A stretch of 64,000 nt of DNA from Drosophila persimilis (taxonomy: Eukaryota > Arthropoda > Insecta > Diptera > Drosophilidae). The notes beneath the pieces were generated by a model that was given only the letters and a program-made list of their open reading frames with translations, ran no database searches and had not been told where the DNA came from. Both the position numbers and the translations under genes were made by a program. The stretch spans positions 10,478,001-10,542,000 of the forward strand of contig NW_020825289.1 of NCBI RefSeq assembly GCF_003286085.1, written 5' to 3'. Shown one piece after another: positions 1 through 31,346 of the stretch (positions are counted from its first letter, which is position 1; each line of letters starts with the position of its first letter).

Positions 1-605
1 ATTTACCCCTTCAGCCTACTGGTAGTCATTTAGAGTTTAACACTAACAAATATGAGTTTGAAAGTTATTATAAAATGTGAGAAATACCTTTAAGTTTTGT
101 GTAATTTATAACTAATATAATTATACGTTTGTAATTTTACACCAAATTATACATATATATATATATATATTCCATAAATTCTATATATACGATTATATAC
201 ATAAAAAAAGAATAAAATGCTTTGCATTGAAAATATTTATACCGGAGCGCTCTTTCCTTTCCTTGAAGTTTTGCTTAGAGACCGTATGTTCGGGATCTAA
301 ACACTGGAGGTAACCGAAGAACCGTATAATAGCTAGCTCTCAAGGAACTCAAAATAAAGAAAAGAAAAGAATCGTTTTGTTTTGCGAAGTATCTACATAT
401 GTTTATTTACACGTATATATATTTTACATCAATCATTGGTGGCACGGCACAGATCAATCAACAAGAAACATCCAACATAATAGAGTACACTATGACATTA
501 AACTATGATCATTTGGGGGGTTACACGATAGAAATAATTTCGATAATAAATTAGTATACTTTAATTTCAATTTTGCACATTCCACAGCATGATAGTTTAT
601 CCAAA
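1..605. other. 3' flank of Phm, no gene seen
   Basis: AT-rich DNA downstream of the Phm stop codon. On the minus strand an AATAAA-type signal (plus-strand tttatt, 402-407) lies about 200 bases past the stop and could end the Phm transcript. A TA dinucleotide run sits near 150-170. No recognisable open reading frame or repeat family was seen. Confidence 0.5.
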
Positions 606-3600
606 TTACAAGGTGCTCGCTTCGATATGTGGGATATTGTGTAGGCCGGTGTCGGGATTGGACCAGTAATAGTTGGGGGGACCTTGGCTGAAGCAATATT
701 TCATGTCAAGAGTCTCCCCATGGTCCACATAGTACATAAGGTAAAAATTGCACATTTCATCTTCGTTGGTGGGGCTGCAAAGGACACGAAAATGTACTTC
801 CTGGCGGTAGAAACGGTACACGAGTGCGTGTGCTATAGATATGATGTACATACCCAATTTTAGTTATCCGATGACGGGTATTTTTGATGGTACACCTCAT
901 GGCGAGCTGATCGCCGCTCAAAATGGGTTCGGTGTTCGTGACATTGTAAAACATCTGAGGCGTAAGCGGATCCCGCTTTCCAAGTTGAACCCATTCTTGA
1001 ATTCCCTCGCTATTCGATCGCACTCTATATCCAGCCACAACCTTTCCCATTTCATGAGTGTGCACACGATAGGCAAATGGAAATAGTACTTTATTCTCAG
1101 TTATTTCGCAAGCTGATTCCATGTGCTCTGTTTTCATTGCGGGAATTATTCCGTCTGTGCCCAATAATAGTGTGCCAGCTAACTTTTGAAGGCTGTTGAG
1201 AAAGTGTGTAAGACCCTAATGCAATCGCTTAAAATGAAAGAGCAGACTTACGGCTTTTCTGTGTAGTCCAGGAACACGCCAGAGTCATCGGTGGAACCAT
1301 CTGGAAACCAAAGCAAAAACTTGTTTCACTCGTACGAGTACCACCCTCCCACTGAGGAAACTTGTTGTTTACTCACCTTTGAATCTGTCAACGTGAGCGT
1401 AGTGCACTTGCAGTACCAAATACTTGGTTGGCGAGTCCTTGCCAACCTTAAAGCCAACACCCGCAGGCAAACTTACCTTTTGGGCATCTCTCGCCCATGC
1501 ATATAGGATCTAAGTTGAGAACAAATATATACCATACACACATTAATTTGGTAGGCACTTTACAAATGTACACAATTAATAGTAAGCCACGAGCAACCTC
1601 GGTTCTACAGTATATGTAGCTACTCCGCACAGTGTAATCAGTTAACCAGAACAAAACGTCTGCATAGACATACATATGTACATATGTAGGCATTTGCTTA
1701 CGAGGTTAAAGTCAAGGACTGGTTACATTACAGCTTTTGCCTTGAACACAGTAAAACATTTACGTATTCAAAATGTAATGGAATCACTATCGTAGTAGTA
1801 TCTATCAGAATAAGTTATATTTAGTTTTATTTACGTATTTTTATAGTAAGGAATTAGTATTGTTTTGATTCTAAAATCCCCTTTGGACATTGCAAATTTT
1901 GAGTCTGTAAGTTTTTCACCAAGAATTTAGCCAAACATACATATATTGTTATATATGTTATATGTAGTTTAGAGGATACCCCATAGGTACATATTTGAAA
2001 TATGGCCCCTACGATCTGCTGCAAGTGCGATAAAGAAATAGACGACCAGGCAATATGCAGCTCTGGCAAGTCGTACCATCCGGAGCACTTCACATGTACG
2101 GAGTGTGAGAAGCCCATAGGAATGGTGGAGTTTAAGCTTCTGAAAAACGAGCTGGTTTGCAGCGAGTGCTTTCTGAAAAAGCATGCCTCTAGGTGCTATG
2201 CCTGCGGCTCTCTTATTCTGGAGCGTGCCATTGCTGCGGTTGGACGCAAGTGGCACGAAGAGTGTTTCAAGTGCGTCGGGTGCTGTCAAAACCTGTTGAC
2301 TTCGACGTTCTTCGAAGTCAACGGGTATCTGTTCTGTAAGGATGACTTCCGGGAAGCCTTTTCGTCCCGTTGCGCCGGCTGTGGAGAGCCCATCGACAAG
2401 AAAGCCATTGTCGCCTTGAACACGAAATGGCACCCTCGTTGCTTCGAGTGCTTTAACTGCGGAGAGCGTATTGCCACTGATAACTTCAATATCGAGGACG
2501 GAAACCCGTTCTGCCTAAAGTGCAGTGGAGAACCCACCCGAAATCAAATTACAAATTAAAATGTTCCAAAATTTAAACTGTTAAATAGGATTTTGTTAGC
2601 TTCTATCACACTACTGGTTCCCAATCGAAGGATTATCACATTTACCTGAGAGTGAGAACGAGGTCCGCAGGGGCTGGCCTTTTCCTCAGCCGTTGCTTGG
2701 GCCATTTCTCCGCAGTTCCTGTTTCAGAGAAAATACATACGATATTTTATTGGTTGTACAAGTATATTGAAAAAAACTCACCAAGTGCTTTTGGTTGTTC
2801 CTGGCTCGCCACACCCGTACAGAAGCATGTGATGAGCCGTGTTCATGGTTGCATTCGGATTAAATCCAACTTTAGAAAAACAATGAAATTACAAAATGTT
2901 TAATGGAAAGCTTCTATGACTTTTTGACGTACCAATATAGTATGTGGTAGTTGGATCGACTTTTATTGGAGTGCACAAGTACAAATCCGGCTATATGTTA
3001 GTAATAAGTACATAAAAAAACAAACAAAATAATTTTAGATTAGTTATTTAGAAACAATATGCATACTCGAGGGTTCTTACAAGTGCAAAGTGTATATTAT
3101 TAAAAGTATTTCCCCCACGCATATATTTTTTTGTATGTACATGTGTAATTATGTATCTATCTACAGAGCACCGCGCAACTTGCAGGCCGTGTCCTAGGGC
3201 AAACCGCAATCTACAGGTTTCAATGCATCCCATATGGCAAAGTATATTTGTGTGTATCTACACAGAAATAAAAGAGTAACCAACCATATGGAACAGTTTC
3301 TCTGTATAACTTATTAATTTGTACATAATATTATTGCTATTGGATTTTTTGCGGAGCATCTGTAGATTGTTATACATACATACAGGCACATGTAATCGTA
3401 CTTTTGTGGCACAAACCATATGACACTTGAAAAAAAATTAATTTCCGATGTACTACTCACAGTTTTCGGTGAAACCAAGGGCATCAGGAAGGGGAAAGAT
3501 CCTGTGGAGCCTGTTGCGGATTCATAACTATTCCTTCGGTACATCCCCTGGTCCACCAGGCTGTAAACACTTATTAAATTGACTAGCAAAATGTAGCAAC

Positions 3601-3631
3601 AAGGCATTGAGATTCCAATCTTTCGAGCCAT
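606..3631 (-). CDS. Phm: Peptidylglycine alpha-hydroxylating monooxygenase (Phm)
   Basis: Copper- and ascorbate-dependent enzyme that hydroxylates C-terminal glycine of propeptides in the secretory pathway, the first step of neuropeptide amidation. Eight coding exons read in phase: 3461-3631, 2933-2990, 2782-2869, 2646-2718, 1377-1509, 1252-1300, 854-1192, 606-774, giving 359 aa. The start at 3631 opens a signal peptide (MARKIGISMPCCYILLVNLI). CuA ligands are the HHM pair (about residues 88-89) and the histidine in VHYAH (166). CuB ligands are HTH (235-237) and the Met of EDEMCNFY (311). The protein ends after the monooxygenase core and has no lyase domain, as expected in flies, where lyase genes are separate. 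A plus-strand LIM gene lies in the 1510-2645 intron. All junctions are GT-AG and keep phase. Confidence 0.95.
2002..2559 (+). CDS. Intronless three-LIM-domain protein nested in Phm
   Basis: 185 aa made almost entirely of three LIM zinc-binding domains, roughly residues 7-58, 66-117 and 125-175. Each shows the CxxC...HxxC CxxC...CxxC ligand series, for example CCKCDKEI, CYACGSLI and CAGCGEPI as first zinc pairs. There is no signal peptide, kinase or other catalytic domain, so it is probably an adaptor in cytoplasm or nucleus. The spacing resembles the LIM array of paxillin/leupaxin-type proteins (inference). The gene has one exon and lies inside a Phm intron on the opposite strand, a layout typical of retrocopied or testis-biased fly genes; expression cannot be judged here. 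I do not assign a symbol. Confidence 0.9.
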   Translation: MAPTICCKCDKEIDDQAICSSGKSYHPEHFTCTECEKPIGMVEFKLLKNELVCSECFLKKHASRCYACGSLILERAIAAVGRKWHEECFKCVGCCQNLLTSTFFEVNGYLFCKDDFREAFSSRCAGCGEPIDKKAIVALNTKWHPRCFECFNCGERIATDNFNIEDGNPFCLKCSGEPTRNQITN

Positions 3632-4151
3632 TTTTGCGTCCTTTTATGTGTCTATATTCTATTTTAATATTAATTAACGAAATTAAAACAAAGAATCTAC
3701 GTGGAAGAACTGTTCTGCTCGTTTCGTTTGCCTAGGTTTTAGTTCTGTGTATTTGTGAGATACATTTTACACACGTAGGCCCAGCTTAGTGTATGTGAAG
3801 GTTGTTATCGATGTTTAAAACCCACATATCGATAACATTGCTGGAAATATCCACAAACCGCCCTGAACATATGGTTTATTTTTAAAAATGCAACAGCGTA
3901 ATTTGCTTGTAATTTCATGCTCAATATTCTGAACAGAAATAAAATCTTATTAAAAAATGTGCAAGTGAGACCGTATCCAATTTGAATGGCAGTAACATTA
4001 TGAAAATGTTTGTTCGCATGCGCCAACCAATTGATTTTTGTGATAAACACAGTTCCGTTCCCATGTTTAGAGTGTCTTATTTTTATATTATTGTAGGCTG
4101 CTTCAAATTATAAGATTGCACAAGCTGAGCTGGAAAATATTTTAACTATAA
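3632..4151. promoter_or_regulatory. Divergent promoter region, Phm / PAS kinase
   Basis: The 520 bases between the two divergent start codons contain a perfect DREF site TATCGATA at 3827-3834 and a second core, TTATCGAT, at about 3805-3812. In flies such sites mark broadly expressed TATA-less promoters. No TATA box is evident. Which gene uses the DRE is not shown by the sequence; the housekeeping-like PAS kinase is the more likely user. Confidence 0.6.
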
Positions 4152-7100
4152 ATGGCGGATCAAAGCGTCATGGTGGAACCTACTAATGGTATGCCCCCAT
4201 AAACCCAGTCCATCTATTGACCCTGGCGTAGCTATGGATTTGTTTTGATTTTGTCATTAAGAATTAAACATATAAAAAAATGTTAAAAGCTTCTACTATA
4301 TAGTATTCAATTGAATGTCAATCAGTATTTTGTCAACAAAATTAAGCAAGTAACAGCAAATAGTAGCTCAATGATATATTATTTGCAGAAAATGCGGATT
4401 TCATTTAATTAGTGGCAAATTATATGTATTTCAGGCGAAAGCACTTATCAAGACACATCGAGTATTTTAAATATGATGGATCCAAACGCCTTTAATATGC
4501 CGCCTCCCAACTTACATTCGTCGAAGGGGATAAACCCAAATAAGGCGATATTTACGATAGACTCAAACACCGGACAGATCTTCATTGTGAACAACAAAGC
4601 ATGCCACTTGTTGGGATATACGTCGCAGGAGTTACGGAACAAAAGTTTTTTTGATTTACTAAATTGTAAAACGGAAAGTCACATTTCGTCATTGGCGGAA
4701 ATGCAGATTGATGTCGATGAGGGAAGAGTTGTCCTGCTCAGTGGCAAAGTGATAGAAATGAAGACAAAACAGAGCACTAAGATATTGGTTTCGCTCTGGA
4801 TTCGACAAATAGACAACGAAGGACGGAACATAGCTGTCGCCGAGCCGGTTCAGAGACACATTTGCCAAATAGGCATTGACCGCTTCGGTGCGATAACAAT
4901 GGCCGACGCTGCCACTGCTACAATATTCCTTTATTACTCCACCGAAGACGTCGTTGGAGTGAATATTACAACACTAATACCCTTCATAAAACTCCCAGAT
5001 CCGGACAGTAGAGAGATACCGAAGATCCTGCGCAAGCAGAGAGCCACAGGACGCACCACTGACAATGTTAAATTTCCGCTCTGCTTGCTTATAACTACAC
5101 CGGAAGCGATTGGTTCTTCAACAACGCATTCCTGCAATACGTGCTTCAACATAACCGTGTGGGTTTTCCAAAATCTGAGTGGGCTTATTGTGGTAGATGA
5201 AATAGGCAACATTCAGACTTGCAATCAGCCGTTCTCTGTGTTGATGTTCGGATACGGCCAGGAAAAAATAACAAAAATGCATATATCTTCAATTTTACCT
5301 AACTTCGGCAAAGATTTTCGCGAAGATAAAAGCCCAAACGTCTCGAATACATCCATTACCAGCAATGATTGGGAGCCCGATACAGATCCGTTTATCGTTG
5401 ACAACGAGTCCTCACTTCAATCTTGTAAAAAACTGTCTGCAATCCCACCTGCAAGTGAACATTCTCTCTACGACGCGGGACTCAATGGCGGAACCCACTT
5501 AAGCTGTAACCAGGAGGGTAACAGCGACATGATTTCCGAAATTCGTCCACTCGAAGACATTACAATAGACGAGATTTTGACACCAGTGAATCCCTCGAAA
5601 AAGTTCCCCTCTGACGAGTATGAAGAGTCGCTATCCCACCTAAATGAAATGAGCTTGGACAAGGTGAAGTCCCAATCTATAGAGGCTTGTGATGCTTCAA
5701 GCAGTAATCCAGCCACGAGGCTACTCAGTTCGATTAATGGAAACTTTCTGGGAGAGGCGATTCACGCTGATGGCACTGTCATAGACGTTGTGTACTCGGT
5801 ATTGCTCCATGTGTTGCCCTGCTCCCGCCGAGTGTATTGCATTTGGGTGTGTCGAGACCCCTCCAATCGCTTAGAGAGCGACAAGTACAACTATGTCAAT
5901 CTCACATCAACATTCAACAGCATGGCAAGCACTATCGAGCAGTCCCTGGGGCAAGTAATTAAGACAACAGCAGCTCAGAATTCCAGCAGGCCCAACTCTC
6001 TCTCATTGATGTCCAAATACGAAGACGAGCTGTACTCGGGGGACTATAGCAAGCACTACACTTCGATCCGGCAGATTGGCAAGGGAGCTTACGGCTATGT
6101 TAATATGGCTTTTCGGAACACTGATCGGCTATTGGTTATAACCAAGTTTATTTTGAAGGAGAAACTTTGCCCTCAATTTATGATTAAGAACCGGGATGGT
6201 AAGGAAGTTCCTATCGAGATCCACCTCCTGCAGACCTTAGATCACAAGAATATAGTATCGGTGTTAGATGTTTTTGATAATGATTTATTCTACCAGCTGG
6301 TGATGGAGAAACACGGTTCGGGAATGGACCTATGGACGTTCATTGAACGACGGCCTTTAATGGAGGAGAAGTTGGGAAGCTATATTTTCCGGCAAATTGC
6401 GGATGCTGTCTATTATTTGCATGATCAGAAAATACTCCATCGTGATATAAAGGACGAGAATATAATCATTGATCATCATTTTAACATAAAGCTAATAGAT
6501 TTCGGTTCAGCGACATTCATGGAAGAAGGTAAATACTTTTCAACGTTCTATGGAACGACCGAGTACTGCAGTCCCGAAGTCCTGGCTGGCAATAGATATG
6601 TCGGTCCCGAGCTTGAAATGTGGGCCCTCGGCGTCACTCTGTACGTCTTAATGTTTTTCGAGAACCCATTTATCGACGTCGAAGATACTGTAAAGGCAGA
6701 AGTCCAAATACCAAAGATGGTATCGGAGCAGCTGAGTCGTCTTTTGACCTCCATGCTGAACAAAGATCCCAAATACCGCTGCACAATGCTGCAGCTAGTA
6801 AACGATGCCTGGCTCACGCAAGAAGTCAATTCTGCGCACTTTAATTTTGCATGGATTGTTCCATGCAAGGCGCATGAGGCAGAACCGGACACTCATTTCA
6901 TGGGCTACTACTCCAGCACATCAGTGTTGTCAACCATTTCGCCGCAGGAGAGCTTCTCCCATATTGAAGACTGCTCCATAGGCGGGCCAGACGAGGACAC
7001 AAAGCTGACGGCAACACAAAAAACAGGCATAAAACTATGGAAAAATAATGAAGGTAAGCGATGCAATGCCTATTAATGTATATTTGTATTTTTTTGAGTA

Positions 7101-7370
7101 AGTATTTTTGGTTCTGTCTATGCCACAGATAAGCACAATAAGATGGAAACACTTTATGCGAAGCAATTTCAATTGAATTCCTCAATCAGTAATCATGAGC
7201 TGAGATTATCGCTTCCTGCTGCGAGCCACACTGAGACAGAAAAACAAATATGCTCTTCAAAATCGGAAAACGACATATTTAAACACAAACTTGAACCATG
7301 CGTCTCTGCCTATAACGTAGTTAGCTTGCACGACGTTAACACAAAACCTAGAACCCTGAATTTGAAGTAA
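4152..7370 (+). CDS. Pask: PAS domain serine/threonine kinase (PASK)
   Basis: Nutrient-sensing kinase regulated by PAS domains; cytosolic or nuclear. Three coding exons: 4152-4188, 4435-7053, 7129-7370, 965 aa. The first exon encodes only 12 codons. PAS-like modules are at about residues 40-130 (starting KAIFTID), about 255-300 (GLIVVDEIGNIQTC) and about 435-485. The kinase domain spans about 553-815, with GKGAYG loop, HRDIKDENI catalytic loop near 681, DFGSA and YCSPE. The segment GPELEMWALGVTLY is characteristic of PASK. All catalytic residues are present, so activity is expected. The C-terminal tail of about 130 residues is unrecognised. AATAAA occurs near 7485. D. melanogaster counterpart is CG3105 (from memory). 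Confidence 0.93.
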
Positions 7371-8108
7371 TATGATTTTGGTTTTATTATGTGTGTAAAT
7401 TATTATGAGTGTCACCAATGTAAATAGCAGTATATGTGAAGAAGACAATTAAACAAAGGTCCTGGAATCTTTTAAAATGAACAAAATAAATCGAATATGT
7501 ATATTACTGTTACTATCACAGTCTTTATGTTCGAATCGGGGAATCCACCATCCACCACATACGCGTCACTCATAGATCGGGGGAGATATAGGTTACATGC
7601 CAAAAGGTAATGTCTTACTTGGGAGATCCCAGTTAAAATCATCCTGTTGCTTGGTAATTTCATTCAGCAGAGGTTACGATACTATACTCGTACCGTAGTT
7701 GTAAAAAATGTCCAACATATTATAGCGCAACAAATAACTGAATAACATTTTAATTGCATCATATGGAATTGTCAGATAATTAACACCTACACACATAGAT
7801 ATATTTGACTACGAAAAGTAAGCTGTAACTTAATATCTGTTTTAAAACAATGAATGCTTGTGCGACTGGATTGGATTATGTTTACTGTATGCCAAAAGCT
7901 CATATGAAATTGCGTGGTATTTCCATTTTTTGTTCAAAGCCATGGTTTGACATATTATAACTTTGGCCAATTCGTAGTACATTGAGCCATGTACTATGTA
8001 CATATGTACATCTATCCAGTTACCAACGATTGCTTAGTGAATACACCTCACAAACTTTATACAAATACAATATATATTACGTAATCACATGTATACTCTA
8101 AAATTGTT
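7371..8108. other. Convergent 3' flanks, no gene seen
   Basis: Region between the PAS kinase stop and the stop of the minus-strand ORP gene. It holds the two 3' UTRs and AT-rich spacer. Short ORFs here show no family resemblance, and no repeat is evident. Confidence 0.5.
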
Positions 8109-10240
8109 CTAAAATATTGTATTGGCGATGTCGTATTTACGGTCCCAATATCCTCCAGTATAGTTCCAATCTTCGGTTTTGGTGTGGGGGTTTGTTACAG
8201 GCTTAAACCATCTAAAAATAAGAATATTTCGACATATTTTAGCTGTAGATCATGTAATTTATGGGTAAGATTGTTACCTTGGTATCCAATTATCGCCATT
8301 AGTGGTTTTTCGATGCTTGCGAGTGTGTCTTTGCTTTTCTTCTAGGCGAGTCTTCTCCTTAGATGCACCATCTAAATTTCCTTCTTCGAGGTATAATATA
8401 TCAGGTCGCAGACGCGAGTCGGTAGGGCAAAGTGTTAGCGGTGGTTTCATATTTTTATCCATAGCATTAAGCTGCAGCGCAAAGTTTGTAAATTGGTAGT
8501 ACTGCAAGTATAAGGTTATTGAAAATAAAATCATATAAGATATCTAATATATTGTACCTCGTTGCAGTTGGAAGGTCGTGGCTTGCAACTCCATAATACG
8601 GTGGAGTCTGGTACATCAAGCGAATATGCAGAGTCGCTCTTTGGTATGTCATTTGTCTCTTGCTCAAGAGGTGGAATGTTGTCGCTCTACAAAATATTTG
8701 GATGTTAAAAAAGAACTTATGTTTTTGGGATTCTCGAACTTACATCTTGTATGGACATGCTGCGAAAAGAGCTCAGCTTAAAGCTGTTCAATTTAGAAAA
8801 CATCCTCTTCGGGGTTCCATCAGGTGAATCACCCGGGTCGCCACCGTCATTCTTTCTGGTTCCCAGTTTCATATATTGCGCATAGGATTCCGCAGAGCAG
8901 CATTTAATAAAGTCTGTCCATTTACCATACAGAAAGAATATATTCTTTTCGCTAAAAATATGTGATTCATAAATTAAGATTCATTCTTCCGAGATTTTTG
9001 CATCCTTTACCTTGAATCCCGTACAAAGCCCTCAACTCGATGCAAGTTTTTGGCCCCAGAACCAGCTGATTTGAAAGTTAGGTTCGCAATGTGACCGGTG
9101 GAATGATTTGTTATCACCATCTTTCCATACTGCTCTATCCACAGTGTTCCAACTATAATGTTGTGCACGCAACAGTTTACATTAGTCCAGGTGTAAGTTT
9201 CCTTCCATCTGACAAAAAGCGGATACCGTTAGCATGATTTAATGAATTTATATGTGCATACCCACTTTGGAAACTCAATGGTGACCGTGCCTTTGGGATT
9301 AACTTCGACACTTTTTCCCCAGAACTTAATCTTTGGGTTAATGGAGCCATGGAATTTAAAATCATTGGACTCTGCGTGAAATGCAGAAACTGGTGGATGG
9401 TGAGAGACCTGCTCACAAACTATTCGATAATCGTCTCTCTGCAATTCGTAAGTTTCGCCCAAGAGAGGGTTAAATGGTTTTCCGAGTCTCTCCCAGTTGC
9501 AAGCCAAAGCAGAAACGGCAAAAGCTAAAAGTATTTAAATTTATTAAAATAAATTATAAATTATAAATTAAAATAAAAAAAAATATACTTGGTCACACTT
9601 TTTCACTTAACACTTGTTGAAAATACAAAATTTTTGCCGTGAACACCCTGTTATTGTTCAACAAATCCATACTGTTTGTTGCTTTAAAATAACTAGTATA
9701 AGTGAATCATTACTACCTGGCTAGCTGTGAAAGAAGTGAATACCGATTTATTCGGCTGTCCATAAATATGTCATGCGTACAAGACATAAATACTGTATAT
9801 AATGTATGTACATATGTGGTTAAGTACATATGCACTTACATGGTCTGCTTGCTGTGTAATTAAATGAAAATCTACGAACCACTCAATTTAGATACTTGCC
9901 TGCAACATATTTCATTCGATCTTCTGGAGTGTCCTGGCGAGCTGCTTGTGTCAAAAGCTGTGCATACTCCATATATTCGCATAGCCTCTGCAGGAAGCTC
10001 AGGGGTTCGTTTAGCATTACCGGCATGGTAATTTTACTCAAATCCTTTCCAATGCAGTTCTTGAGGATAGCCCAGATACTTACTTCCCTCCGTGATATCA
10101 TTGGAGCTGGAAGCTCGGTTCTGCGAAGGCGAAATGTTATTATTATTACAACCGAAAGTAATATTTTAATTTTGTATTCTTACTGTTTGAAGGAACGGAA
10201 CTTACCTTTCGACACGTTCGATCAAATCTTCCTCTGCCAT
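8109..10240 (-). CDS. Oxysterol-binding-protein-related lipid transfer protein, short form
   Basis: Carries sterol or phosphoinositide between membranes. Eight coding exons: 10206-10240, 9900-10120, 9266-9524, 9011-9208, 8744-8951, 8558-8686, 8278-8501, 8109-8211, total 458 aa. The protein is essentially only the ORD lipid-binding domain, without PH domain or ankyrin repeats. The family signature EQVSHHPP is at about residues 123-130, preceded by GKPFNPLLGETYE. The C-terminus retains the family's GGYWDRKY box. It is most like the OSBPL1A/OSBPL2 subgroup (inference). The second intron (9525-9899) has a GC donor in the context AG|GCAAGT, and phase requires it. A GGTCACACTT motif lies in that intron (9591-9600). 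Probable counterpart of D. melanogaster CG3860 (from memory). Confidence 0.9.
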
Positions 10241-11394
10241 TTTTGAATTTAATTGAACGTATACTATTGATTGACTTTTGTGCTGTTGGTTTGAACACGT
10301 TAAAACAGTTGAATCTGCTTCTACAAAGACTTATGTGGTAGCGTTGGGAAGAGACATGTGGGAGAATGAGTCCAAACTCTGAAAAGGGTTAAGTAAAGTA
10401 GGTAAGGCATTAGATTAGTTAGCTACTTGATTACACATTCACATATCTATACATACTATATACATATGTATGTGTACGTATGCGTGTCACCAGAAGTGTC
10501 TGTCTGCTTTTGAACCTAGCTGTTAATTGTTGGACTGTAAATCTTGTGACCAAAAAGTGTCGTTCATTTATATTCCAAGTGCAAATAAATGCTCTGATGT
10601 ATGTTTCAGGTGTTTACAAAATTTCAACCTCCGATTTTATTTTCGTTACATTGTGATAAGCCAGTGGTTTGGATTAATATACATTATTAAATTTTCGTGT
10701 TGTATCTGCCACTTACTTCTGAGTTTCAGCTTCTTGGAAAAATTTAATCAATAGAGTGATAAGAAAGCTTTTAACAGCTTTGAAAGCAGGAGCTTTTCTT
10801 CAGAGATGATTTTATTGAATCGATTCATGAGTTCAAGTGCACCGATTTTGATTAAATATAAATACATACATACATACGCACCTAAAAATACATGCATACA
10901 TATGTGTGTGCGCACACAAATTGGCCTTTATCAAACAATTAATGAAGCTGTGGCAGCCGAGTGTTTTGACTCGACAGTAAAATGCCCTTTATTCTGATTT
11001 TATTTACGGCGGAGCGGAAAGCTTTAATTTCGAAATGACCAATATGCATTGCGGTCATAAATGTTTACACATTCTGTGCTCTGTGAAACACCTGATGACC
11101 TTTATCTATTTTTGACTCGGTGAAAAAGCTATATCTATTCATTTATGGCCGTTTTCGCGTTTATAGGTTTATGGAGGGGAGAACGTGGGAGTGCCGCGAT
11201 GAGTCGGCAGACGTGTGGGCGTTTAGAAGTCCAACATTGTAAACAAAAATTCAAGCAATTCAAATCAGAATTTTTTAATTAACCAGATAATATATTTATA
11301 TATATAGAACTTTGGATGTTGTATAATTATTTATATTCCATATATACAAGAAATAAAAACAACATTCTCTTATGCGTACGTCGGAACTAATTGA
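10241..11394. other. ORP upstream region and Unc-89 3' flank
   Basis: Contains the 5' side of the ORP gene and the 3' UTR of Unc-89, which is also on the minus strand. Short ATACAT-type microsatellites occur near 10440-10480 and 10865-10880. ORFs of 60-75 codons here resemble no family I know. Untranslated first exons of ORP may lie here but cannot be fixed from sequence alone. Confidence 0.45.
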
Positions 11395-30040
<18,646 letters not shown>

Positions 30041-31346
30041 GGTTTTGGATCTGATTGACTGGCTATCACTCGATTCACTTCACACTCTACATAAATGTAT
30101 GCACTTCTGTGGATGGGGATGTGGATGTGTATTGCATAACTTATTACTGCAGGCAGCTCAAAAATTCGTTTCGATTTATTTGCACAGGGTTTTTGGACAT
30201 GCTCTAGCCCCGTAAATCGATGATCGGTTGGTTGTTTATATTCGGCTGTGTGCACCGGAATTCGTTTGTCATAATATGTTCGCAATATTCGATCGGTTCG
30301 GATGCGGGCATGGGCATGCAGCGTAGTATATTAGATTTCCCTATAGACTGTAGTCGCGAGACAAAAGCCAGCCGCCGCGTGCAGATACCAATGATTTTAA
30401 CTGCATCCCGACAACTGTACGACTGATCGATATTTGCTGATCACAACAAAAGCTCTCCTCGAAAAAATCGTTTCAGAATTTAAAAATAATGCACATGCAC
30501 CTCGCATGCATAGCTACATATGTGCTTAGATTCTCATCTACTTAAATACAAACACACACGTTCTAAAAGTTTATAGCTGTCACACGCTACTATGTATTAA
30601 TATATGTGCATATGCATGTATATTGCAACACCACCCTTCCCTCGCATACCTCACTCGTACTGTATATACATACATACATACACATATAGAAATCAGTTTT
30701 ATAAACATATAATTTAAAGATTTATATTATGTTTACATTTTGTAATAAACACAGGATGAATTATAAAATATGTGTATTGTGGTTTGGATGACTATTGGCA
30801 TGATGTGTAAGGGGGGGCTAAGCATCCGAGTCTAATTATTCCCAATACTGAATATAGAACCATCTGGTCCCAAGGGGTACTGCAAAAGCTTACAAACCTG
30901 AGCAAGATCATCATTTGATCAAATCTCATAGAGAAATTCTTGAGCTTTTTCTCTCAGTTTTAGATGATTCATCCCCCAATTTCCAGCTATCCTAGCACAC
31001 CGACTAGGAACACCAACTGAAAAAAATGCGTTCAATCTTTGTGGTAAAGGGCGATTTCTAGTATCTTACAACTGAATGTAAGAAAAAAGCTACATTTCTC
31101 TTGAAAATAATCATCGTTTTGTTGCAATGCACTTTAAAGCTCCGTTACTGTATTGAAAATACTGAAAATAAGAAAACTTATTTTAGTTTTTCAACAACCA
31201 AGAAACTAGTTTTGCTAGTCATTATAGCACATAAGCCCAAAACTAGGCAAATGCTTTAGATCTGGTTGGAAATAGTTTTGGGTAGGCATCGGACATTACA
31301 TTTGGAAGATGTGTAATATGAATTTTCCCTTCATTCCGCCACACAA
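30041..31346. other. Upstream region of Unc-89
   Basis: 1.3 kb between the Unc-89 start and the stop of the MFS transporter. It should hold the Unc-89 5' UTR and promoter and the transporter 3' UTR. ATACATAC runs occur near 30660-30690. No gene or known repeat was recognised. Confidence 0.5.

Noticed and set aside
1969-2433. 154-codon minus-strand ORF over the LIM gene
   Set aside because: Antisense to the LIM domains and lying within a Phm intron; cysteine/histidine ligand pattern is on the plus strand only.
10527-10754. 75-codon plus-strand ORF upstream of the ORP gene
   Set aside because: Cysteine-rich by chance in AT-rich DNA; no repeated CxxC pattern, signal peptide or gene context.
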